Positions 9,504 to 16,161 of a DNA stretch of 64,000 nucleotides are shown in pieces. The stretch is taken from NCBI RefSeq assembly GCF_001922985.1, contig NZ_MRUH01000015.1, positions 1 to 64,000 of the forward strand. Direction: 5' to 3'. The stretch comes from Teredinibacter waterburyi (lineage in GTDB: Bacteria; Pseudomonadota; Gammaproteobacteria; Pseudomonadales; Cellvibrionaceae). Numbering within the stretch: position 1 is the stretch's first letter; each line of letters begins with the position of its first letter. The translations under genes were made by a program, and so were the position numbers. The notes beneath the pieces are model-generated. The model saw only the letters and a program-made list of their open reading frames with translations, did no database searches and was not told where the DNA came from.

Positions 9504-9533
9504 TAGTGTAGAACGACCTACCGGTCGACACTA
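9504..9533 (-). promoter_or_regulatory. recA-recX intergenic hairpin
   Basis: Inverted repeat TAGTGT / ACACTA (6 bp) enclosing CGACC / GGTCG (5 bp), with a 4-nt loop and a 4-nt bulge on one side. No T-run follows on the minus strand, so it is not a textbook terminator. By analogy with the recA-recX junction in other gammaproteobacteria it may reduce read-through into recX. Confidence 0.4.
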
Positions 9534-9581
9534 AACGAGTCAGGCACATAACGATTCCGTGTGGGTGAAGGCCAAGAGAAC

Positions 9582-10625
9582 TTAGGCGTCTTCCGCCTCA
9601 ACTTCTGGTTTCTTGCCGTCATCACTTTTAGCGTCTGGCACGCCCATCAATTCGGCTTTAATCTTAGCCTCTAAAAGCTCAGCTATATCTTTATGGTCTT
9701 TAAGGTACTGAATAGCGTTTGCCTTGCCCTGACCGATTTTGTCACCGTTGTAGCTATACCAAGCACCGGCCTTGTCGATTAAATTCAGTTTCACACCAAA
9801 ATCGACTATCTCTCCGTATAGGTTAATACCCTGTCCATAGAGAATCTGGAACTCAGCTTGCTTAAAGGGAGGCGCGACCTTGTTCTTCACAACCTTCACG
9901 CGGGTTTCCGAACCGGTCACCTCGTCGCCATCTTTAACCGAACCAATACGACGAATATCCAAACGAACTGACGAGTAGAATTTAAGCGCGTTACCACCAG
10001 TTGTTGTTTCGGGGTTACCGAACATAACGCCAATTTTCATACGGATTTGGTTAATAAAAATAACTAGGCAATTGGCATTTTTAATATTGCCGGTAATTTT
10101 ACGCAGTGCTTGCGACATCAAACGCGCCTGTAAACCTACGTGGTGATCACCCATCTCGCCTTCAATTTCAGCTCTAGGTGTAAGCGCTGCGACAGAATCC
10201 ACTACCAGTACGTCGATTGCACCAGAGCGAACTAACATGTCGGTAACTTCCAAGGCCTGTTCACCGGTATCTGGCTGAGAGACAATCAAATCGTCAACAT
10301 CGACGCCTAACTTGCCGGCGTAAATGGGGTCCAAAGCATGCTCGGCATCAACAAAGGCACAAGTTCCACCCATGCGCTGAGCTTCCGCTATAACCTGTAA
10401 CGTTAAGGTGGTTTTACCCGACGATTCTGGCCCGTAAATTTCAACAATTCGGCCTCGAGGTAAACCACCAATACCAAGCGCAACATCTAAGCCTAACGAA
10501 CCGGTGGAAATTGAAGGGATGGCCTGCAACTCCTTGTCGCCCATGCGCATTACCGTACCCTTACCAAACTGACGATCAATTTGAGTCAGCGCCGCTTGCA
10601 ATGCTTTTTCTTTATTCGCGTCCAT
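9582..10625 (-). CDS. recA: Recombinase RecA
   Basis: RecA (347 residues, normal length) is the ATP-dependent strand-exchange protein that also triggers LexA self-cleavage in the SOS response. Visible features: Walker A 'GPESSGKTT' near residues 66-74, the MAW segment, the L1/L2 DNA-binding loops ('[17 protein letters not shown]' and '[19 protein letters not shown]'), 'VFINQIR'-type Walker B context, and an acidic C-terminal tail. ATG 10625 follows an AAGGGTG ribosome site. A LexA-regulated promoter lies upstream at 10775-10807, and recX follows downstream. Confidence 0.98.
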   Translation of the reverse strand: MDANKEKALQAALTQIDRQFGKGTVMRMGDKELQAIPSISTGSLGLDVALGIGGLPRGRIVEIYGPESSGKTTLTLQVIAEAQRMGGTCAFVDAEHALDPIYAGKLGVDVDDLIVSQPDTGEQALEVTDMLVRSGAIDVLVVDSVAALTPRAEIEGEMGDHHVGLQARLMSQALRKITGNIKNANCLVIFINQIRMKIGVMFGNPETTTGGNALKFYSSVRLDIRRIGSVKDGDEVTGSETRVKVVKNKVAPPFKQAEFQILYGQGINLYGEIVDFGVKLNLIDKAGAWYSYNGDKIGQGKANAIQYLKDHKDIAELLEAKIKAELMGVPDAKSDDGKKPEVEAEDA

Positions 10626-10774
10626 TAATTCACCCTTAAAATTCGTTTGGTTAATACAGCTCGGTTAGGTACGGGTCCGATTTAGCTGTTTTTTTCAGTA
10701 GCTACTTTTTCATTAGCTACTTATAAAAGCTACCGCTCTGAGGTTAGCTACAAGTGTTTTACAACATGCTGTAA

Positions 10775-10807
10775 AGCATACGACAAAAATACTGTACACG
10801 CAAACAG
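10775..10807 (-). promoter_or_regulatory. recA promoter with overlapping LexA (SOS) box
   Basis: On the minus strand, CTGT-N8-ACAG at 10792-10807 fits the gammaproteobacterial LexA box consensus. It contains a -35 TTGCGT (10798-10803), followed after exactly 17 bp by a -10 TATGCT (10775-10780). A repressor bound here would cover the -35. It lies about 150-180 bp upstream of recA ATG and just past the pncC stop, which implies a leader of roughly 140 nt. Confidence 0.75.
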
Positions 10808-10817
10808 TGTTATACAT

Positions 10818-11357
10818 TTATACAGTGTTTTTATCGAGAAGGCATAATAGCTTGCTTAACGCATAATGTACCGATTGATACTGAACCGCCGCGCGGTCGC
10901 CAGTAAAACAGTGTCGTTCAGTTAGTACGCTTACCCCTGATACTTGGCTTAACACCAAAGGTAGCGCCCACGCAAAACATACTGTGCCAACAGGCTTTTC
11001 ATCCGTTCCGCCACAGGGGCCGGCAATTCCGCTGGTGGCTATACCCCAATCGGCTGACGCCAATTGCGCGACGCCAGTTGCCATTGCCGCCACCACGGGC
11101 TCACTTACGGCGCCATACTCCTCGAGCAAATGGGGTGGCACAGCCAATACTTGCTGTTTGATGATATTACTGTAAGCCACAACACCAAGATCGAACCAAC
11201 CGGAACTACCGCTAACGGCGGTAACAGCTGCCGCAATAGCGCCACCCGTGCAGGATTCCGCTAGGGCGAGATGCTGATGACGGCGCGCCAATCGCTCTCC
11301 TAGCTCGGAAGCGAGATCTAGAAGCGTGCTGGTTTTCTCGGTATGAAGGGTTGGCAT
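10818..11357 (-). CDS. pncC: CinA-family nicotinamide-nucleotide amidohydrolase (PncC)
   Basis: PncC deamidates nicotinamide mononucleotide to nicotinic acid mononucleotide in pyridine-nucleotide salvage. The protein is the stand-alone CinA C-terminal domain (about 179 residues from ATG 11357; a TTG at 11375 is also in frame). Family signatures: 'LALAESCTGGAIAAAVTAVSG', 'VVAYSN--K', 'GAVSEPVVAAMATG', 'GIATSGIAGPCGGT-EKPVGTV'. Its place upstream of recA is the common gammaproteobacterial order. The N-terminal COG1058 domain of full-length CinA is absent, as usual in this group. Confidence 0.9.
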   Translation of the reverse strand: MPTLHTEKTSTLLDLASELGERLARRHQHLALAESCTGGAIAAAVTAVSGSSGWFDLGVVAYSNIIKQQVLAVPPHLLEEYGAVSEPVVAAMATGVAQLASADWGIATSGIAGPCGGTDEKPVGTVCFAWALPLVLSQVSGVSVLTERHCFTGDRAAVQYQSVHYALSKLLCLLDKNTV

Positions 11358-11498
11358 CGACGCAAAATAGGACAATCGCTACAAAGTTGCAATAGATCCG
11401 GCTAAGCTACATTGTCTGAAGTCGAGGCAACTATAAGGCGACGACTCCACCACATTAGGCGCCTAGGCCACTCAGTAATTATAACCAGTATCGAAAAT

Positions 11499-12005
11499 AT
11501 GAAAAAATTCATCTTTAAAATAATCGTTTTTATTCTTCTCAGTTTCGGTATTAGCAATTACCTACTCTACCTAACCACCGGCCAGTCGCTGCTTAGCAAG
11601 CTCCGCAAACCAAATTTGCCCAATATATCTGTGGGACTAGACACGCTTAAGGGGCTGCAAGACAATCTACCTTCGATTACCAGCCAGCCCAAGGATTCCA
11701 TACGAGAAGGCGTAGAAATCGCGCACAAATGGACGGATGCTCAGGGCGTTGTTCACTATTCCGCCGAACCGCCAGCTGAAGTGCAGGCGACCGAAATTAT
11801 CGAGCTTGATCCAAATACCAATATTGTGCAGAGCTATAAAGGGAACAAAGAAGCCTCTGCTCTACCAGAAACTGAAACTGCTCAACCAGCTAGCACAGCG
11901 CTAGCACCAACCTCTGGCCAGAATGTACTGAACGACGCCAAGGAGGTAGAGCGCCTACTCAACGAACGTTTTGCCAAACAACGTGAGACAATCGACAGCT
12001 ACTAA
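11499..12005 (+). CDS. DUF4124-domain membrane-anchored protein
   Basis: I start this at ATG 11499 rather than TTG 11412, because 'MKKFIFKIIVFILLSFGI' then forms a proper N-terminal hydrophobic signal or anchor. This gives 168 residues. The middle carries a DUF4124-like motif ('WTDAQGVVHYSAEPP', about residues 85-100), common in small periplasmic proteins of gammaproteobacteria. A Ser/Thr/Ala/Gln-rich linker and a charged C-terminal helix follow. Likely periplasmic and tethered by its N-terminus. It is divergent from pncC and convergent with the OmpA-family gene. Function unknown. Confidence 0.72.
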   Translation: MKKFIFKIIVFILLSFGISNYLLYLTTGQSLLSKLRKPNLPNISVGLDTLKGLQDNLPSITSQPKDSIREGVEIAHKWTDAQGVVHYSAEPPAEVQATEIIELDPNTNIVQSYKGNKEASALPETETAQPASTALAPTSGQNVLNDAKEVERLLNERFAKQRETIDSY

Positions 12006-12106
12006 TACAAACAAGAAAACGAGTATGAATATACCGCCCATCGAAAGCGCCTCTTTTATCGCTAGCGCCGTATTCTGGCGATAACTAAACCACATTATTC
12101 CAGACA

Positions 12107-12132
12107 TAAAAAAGCCCGAAATCAATCGGGCT
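12107..12132 (-). terminator. Rho-independent terminator of the OmpA-family gene
   Basis: A 7-bp stem AGCCCGA/TCGGGCT with a 6-nt loop is followed on the minus strand by six T residues, about 48 bp past the stop at 12180. The plus-strand gene ending at 12005 may also use the stem. Confidence 0.8.
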
Positions 12133-12179
12133 ATTGTGTTGGCGTATCTAATTGCCAAACGAATACCTATCTGTTCAAT

Positions 12180-12839
12180 CTATTCAGTAGGTTCCAACTT
12201 TAACTCAACGCGACGATTAGCCTGACGGCCTTCTGCTGAATCGTTGCTGGCAATCGGGCTAGATTCACCATAACCCGCCGCCTTTACACGGCTTGCGCTA
12301 ATATTTTTTTCAAGCAGGTAATCACGAACGCTAGCAGCTCGCAATTCGCTCAACTTCTGGTTTGATGATTCAGAGCCAACTGAGTCGGTATGGCCAGAAA
12401 CCATAATGCGAGTTTTGCTAAATTCCTTTAGCACCTTGCCAACAGAACTCAGTACCGGCAAAAAATCTTCGCGAATATTATAGGCGCCAGTAGCAAAGGT
12501 GATATTGCCAGGCATAATCAAACGCAAATCATTACCTTCGCGCTTAACCTGAACGCCAGTTCCCGCCAATTCTTTACGCAACTTTGATTCTTGCTGATCC
12601 ATATAGTAGCCCGCACCACCGCCTACAGCAGCACCTGCTGCGGCACCGGTGAGAATAGCTTTATCGCGATCATTCTTACTCGCTGTAGCAGCGCCAATCA
12701 CCGCACCAGCCAAGGCGCCAATACCAGCTCCAGTCGCCGTCTTACTTACCTCCTCTTCCCCGGTGTAGGGATCTGTCGCACAACCTCCCAAACCAGCTCC
12801 TAAAGAAAAAACTAAACCTGCTACCAGTAACTTATTCAT
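12180..12839 (-). CDS. OmpA-family lipoprotein with glycine-zipper segment
   Basis: ATG 12839 is chosen because a strong AGGAGG lies 5 nt upstream and a lipoprotein signal follows ('LVFSLGAGLGGC', lipid-modified Cys near residue 20). This gives 219 residues; the longer frame from 12899 is not needed. Residues about 35-80 are a Gly/Ala-rich glycine zipper ('GAGIGALAGAVIGAA', 'GAAAGAAVGGGAGYYMD'). Residues about 105-215 are an OmpA/MotB peptidoglycan-binding domain with 'VSGHTDSVGSESSNQKLSE' and 'GYGESSPIASN-SAEGRQANRRVEL'. It probably sits in the outer membrane facing the periplasm and links it to peptidoglycan (YiaD/Pal-like group). Confidence 0.9.
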   Translation of the reverse strand: MNKLLVAGLVFSLGAGLGGCATDPYTGEEEVSKTATGAGIGALAGAVIGAATASKNDRDKAILTGAAAGAAVGGGAGYYMDQQESKLRKELAGTGVQVKREGNDLRLIMPGNITFATGAYNIREDFLPVLSSVGKVLKEFSKTRIMVSGHTDSVGSESSNQKLSELRAASVRDYLLEKNISASRVKAAGYGESSPIASNDSAEGRQANRRVELKLEPTE

Positions 12840-12984
12840 TTTGCCTCCTGCGGCATAACTAAGAACGTCAAACCTAAACACTCGGCAAGAATAGTCCATA
12901 GCCGAGTAGTCTGTTTGAAACTGCTAACATTCTACGCTGGTACCTCACTATTACTTGAAGAAACCTCGCAAATTTTACAAATTT

Positions 12985-13695
12985 TTACCATTCTGTACGA
13001 TTCGGCAGCAGCTTGCGCAACTCGGCATCGGTTAGGTTGCGCCACTTTCCCGGCTTTAAATTACCAAGCAAAACATTGCTGATACGAATACGTCGCAACT
13101 GCTTTACACGCATACCAAAGTTTGCGGACATTAGTCGAATTTGACGGTTTAACCCCTGGGTAAGAATAATGCGAAAGCCAAACTTATTATGTTTGAACAC
13201 CTTACACGGCAAGGTCATTTTGCCGTGAATTTTTACCCCACGCGCCATTCCCCGTACGAACGGATCGTTCACGGGCTGATCGACCGCAACGAGGTACTCT
13301 TTTTCGTGTTTATTTTCCGCACGCAGCACCTCGTTAACAATATCGCCATTGCTGGTGAGAAGAATCAAACCTTCCGAATCTTTATCCAGCCTGCCGATAG
13401 GAAAGATACGCTGCTGATGGTCGATAAAGTTGATGATATTGCCCTTGATCGACTCATCGGTTGTGCAGGTAATACCGACCGGCTTGTTGAAGGCGATATA
13501 AACATGCTTCTTGCCCGCTTTTTTTACCCGCTTCGAGATTACCTCTCCGTCCACTTCTACTCGCGCACCATCAGGTACTTCGGCGGCAATTCCAGCTACA
13601 ACACCATTGACAACAACACGGCCTTCCTCAATTAAACGGTCGGCTTCTCGTCGTGAGCATTCGCCCTGCTCACTTAAATATTTGTTTAATCGCAT
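12985..13695 (-). CDS. rluF: 23S rRNA pseudouridine synthase RluF-type
   Basis: This 236-residue enzyme is an RsuA/RluB/E/F-family pseudouridine synthase. It has an N-terminal S4 RNA-binding domain (residues 1-60, 'MRLNKYLSEQGECSRREADR'), then the catalytic core with 'FNKPVGITCTTD' and the active-site Asp in 'PIGRLDKDSEGLILLTS-G'. 'GLNRQIRLM' near residue 180 is typical of the family. The RluF assignment (modification of 23S rRNA U2604) rests on 'GKKHVYIAFNKPVG' and 'IKGNIINFI', which recall E. coli RluF; RluB/RluE are less likely alternatives. Confidence 0.88.
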   Translation of the reverse strand: MRLNKYLSEQGECSRREADRLIEEGRVVVNGVVAGIAAEVPDGARVEVDGEVISKRVKKAGKKHVYIAFNKPVGITCTTDESIKGNIINFIDHQQRIFPIGRLDKDSEGLILLTSNGDIVNEVLRAENKHEKEYLVAVDQPVNDPFVRGMARGVKIHGKMTLPCKVFKHNKFGFRIILTQGLNRQIRLMSANFGMRVKQLRRIRISNVLLGNLKPGKWRNLTDAELRKLLPNRTEW

Positions 13696-13845
13696 GATGG
13701 TTCCAATAGCAGGTCGACGAGCGGCGTCGAGGCAAAAATAAAAAGCTGGCAGAAGCGGCCAAACCGGTCAGAAAACGCGGCAGTATAAACACCCTTGGCA
13801 AGAGAGCGCCAGCCTAACCGAAACCTGAACCGGAGGCCGAGCCCG

Positions 13846-15912
13846 CTAGTACAAGTAAGCCGCCCCTGCTTTGCTGGCATTGTTATTGGTTTGGCTGCCC
13901 GACAACCCTGTAGCGGTGCTGCGCTCCAACGGCGCACCAACCAACAATGCATTCCCCGAGGAATCCAAACTTAAGCTAGCACCAAACTTGTCGCCAGCGT
14001 CGGTATTGGGTGCCTTTACATAGCTTAGCTGGTGCCAACCATCTTCATTACTAAAGGTATAAACGGCACCCGCATCGGTTGCGCTGTTGTCATACTCGTT
14101 ACCGTGCAACGCAGTCGCCGAACTGCTCTCGCCAACCGCACCAACCGCAATTAGGCTGCCATCACCATTAATCGCTATCGACGAGCCAAAGCGGTCACTC
14201 GTATCGCTATTCAAAGCCTTCAAATATGAATCCTGAGACCATTGCTGACCTGAAAGATTAAAAATGTACGCTGCACCCGCATCCTTAAACGAAGTATCCG
14301 CCTGATCACCATCTACACCAAAGGCATTACTCGACTCCCCCGGCGCGCCAACAACAAGCACTTCACCATTTGCCGCAATAGCCACACTGGCACCAAACTG
14401 CTGACCAGAGGCTTTGTTGGATGCCATAAGCGTTTGCCCGTAATTCCAATCTTGCCCACTACGATTAAAGATATGCGCTTTACCCGCTAAAACAGCAGAG
14501 CCATCTTCAGTCGCGATAGTTTCATCCGCCGAGAACTTTGCCCCAACAACCAAGCGGTTACCATCGGCTGTTAAGGATAAGGCGCTGCCGAAGTCATCAC
14601 CGGTCGCGGGTACTGGCGCCGTTAGATAAGACTGCTCGCCCCAGTTGTCGCCACTCAAACTAAATACATAAACCGCACCGGCATCGCCATTTAGCTCTAC
14701 ATCACTACCCGTAGCGGCTACAGCTAAGGTTGCGCCAAAATCACTTAGCTCAACTTTACTACCGAATAAATCACCCGACGCACTGCGACTACCTTTTAAG
14801 TAACTCTGCTGAAACCAAGTATCGCCAAAACGTCTAAACACATAAGCGGCGCCAGAGTCTTGCTCGGTATTGTCGGTAATATCACCGTTAATAATAGTCG
14901 CGGCGCTATCTTCATAGGGGGCGCCAATGGCCAGCGTATTACCGTCGCCACTTAAGCTCAAAGCGCTACCAAAACCATCGCCTTCGTCAGGAAAATTAGT
15001 TTTGATATAGGCTTGTAATCGCCAGCTCTCATCGTCTTTCACATAGACATACACAGCACCCGAGGCACTTTTTGAATTGTCGCCCTCGTCGCGATTAACC
15101 CCTAACGAGCCGCTATCCTCACCCGGTGCGCCAATAGCAAACGTATTGCCATCGGCACTAATAGCAACAGTACCAAACTGATCGGATGCCTCCGTATTAG
15201 AAGCCTTTATATAACCAACGGCCTGCCGCATGTAGTTGTACAGCGAAATAGCATCCGTATTTGAACAGTAGGCATTGGTACACGCTTCTAATTTATATTC
15301 AGCGCCAAGCCAATCCTGTTTGTGCACTGCAACGTCCATGGTGTAACCAATTGCAGAACTACTAAACACCCGCCCTTTTTGCTCAAACTCAGCGGTTTCG
15401 TTTTTCTTTTCCAACAACCTATAACTTGCCGCTCCCGATACCGCGGGCCAACTAAACACCACAGTTTTAAAACCGTCCCTCGCCCTCAGCGCTACATCTA
15501 CCGTTGTTACTGTAAACGAGTCCTCGTAATCGCCAACCGTTAAGGTTGCTTCTGTTTCTGTAGAAAGCAGGTCTGATGACAACAGTCTGACATAAACGAT
15601 TTGTTCATCATTAATTTCCCCCTCCTCATCTGTAAACTCACCGCCATCGATTGAATACTCCCCGCCGACAATGCTAATGGTTGTTTCCGTATCAATGCCT
15701 TCTACGGTTATGTAATCCGAGACAATATACTCGCCCAAGCCAACGTCATATTCTGCGGTAAAATAAAAATCGTCTGGGCTGGTATCGTCCGAGCTATCGC
15801 CAACACCCCCGCATCCAACAATTAACATTGCCGCCGTTGAAATAGCGGTAAGTTTGAAAAAATCGACTAACTTAACTTTGCCAAAACCGTATATAAATTC
15901 AATTATTTTCAT
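13846..15912 (-). CDS. FG-GAP repeat (integrin-like beta-propeller) lipoprotein
   Basis: A 688-residue secreted lipoprotein; the signal ends at a lipobox 'MLIVGCGG' with Cys near residue 34. An N-terminal acidic Ig-like region (about 45-130) and a fibronectin-like segment (about 130-225, 'ALRARDGFKTVVFSWPAVSG') lead into seven FG-GAP-like units from residue 230 to the end. Each has the pattern 'FG-A-----DG--LA-GAP-EDS' followed by 'GA-YVF' and 'W----YLKA'. Seven units suggest one closed beta-propeller. The chain ends directly after the seventh 'AGAAYLY', so there is no further domain. Probably outer-membrane anchored. Divergent from the beta-helix lipoprotein gene. Role unknown; binding of surface polymers is only a guess. 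Confidence 0.82.
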   Translation of the reverse strand: MKIIEFIYGFGKVKLVDFFKLTAISTAAMLIVGCGGVGDSSDDTSPDDFYFTAEYDVGLGEYIVSDYITVEGIDTETTISIVGGEYSIDGGEFTDEEGEINDEQIVYVRLLSSDLLSTETEATLTVGDYEDSFTVTTVDVALRARDGFKTVVFSWPAVSGAASYRLLEKKNETAEFEQKGRVFSSSAIGYTMDVAVHKQDWLGAEYKLEACTNAYCSNTDAISLYNYMRQAVGYIKASNTEASDQFGTVAISADGNTFAIGAPGEDSGSLGVNRDEGDNSKSASGAVYVYVKDDESWRLQAYIKTNFPDEGDGFGSALSLSGDGNTLAIGAPYEDSAATIINGDITDNTEQDSGAAYVFRRFGDTWFQQSYLKGSRSASGDLFGSKVELSDFGATLAVAATGSDVELNGDAGAVYVFSLSGDNWGEQSYLTAPVPATGDDFGSALSLTADGNRLVVGAKFSADETIATEDGSAVLAGKAHIFNRSGQDWNYGQTLMASNKASGQQFGASVAIAANGEVLVVGAPGESSNAFGVDGDQADTSFKDAGAAYIFNLSGQQWSQDSYLKALNSDTSDRFGSSIAINGDGSLIAVGAVGESSSATALHGNEYDNSATDAGAVYTFSNEDGWHQLSYVKAPNTDAGDKFGASLSLDSSGNALLVGAPLERSTATGLSGSQTNNNASKAGAAYLY

Positions 15913-16074
15913 ATTGCCTACTCAGGATAAAGATTAATATTCGCAGCTCTGACGCGGCAACCGTTCAAAATATCCCTGGTGGTTAGCAACATTTACGTTA
16001 CTTAACAAAACTTAACATTACCCTGACATTAACCGCCATCCAGTTACAAAACTTTACTCTGCAATATTCTACAA

Positions 16075-16096
16075 CGCGGAACTTCATTGTTCCGCG
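16075..16096. promoter_or_regulatory. Perfect inverted repeat in the divergent lipoprotein intergenic region
   Basis: CGCGGAAC-TTCATT-GTTCCGCG is an 8-bp perfect palindrome, 65 bp upstream of ATG 16162, in the 249-bp region between two divergent lipoprotein genes. It could be an operator or a 5'-leader hairpin. No T-tract follows directly, so it is not a normal terminator. Confidence 0.35.
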
Positions 16097-16161
16097 GACG
16101 GTCTTTTATGACTTACACAATAAACATATAGCCCGCCACCCTTATTAAAAAGCCAATCCAT

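Noticed and set aside
11955-12158. Possible small hydrophobic membrane protein on the minus strand
   Set aside because: It starts with TTG, has no ribosome site, overlaps the end of the DUF4124 gene and includes the rho-independent terminator hairpin in its frame.
13686-13952. Minus-strand frame between the FG-GAP gene and rluF
   Set aside because: It overlaps the FG-GAP gene's 3' end in another frame, is Arg/Leu/Gly-rich and matches no family.
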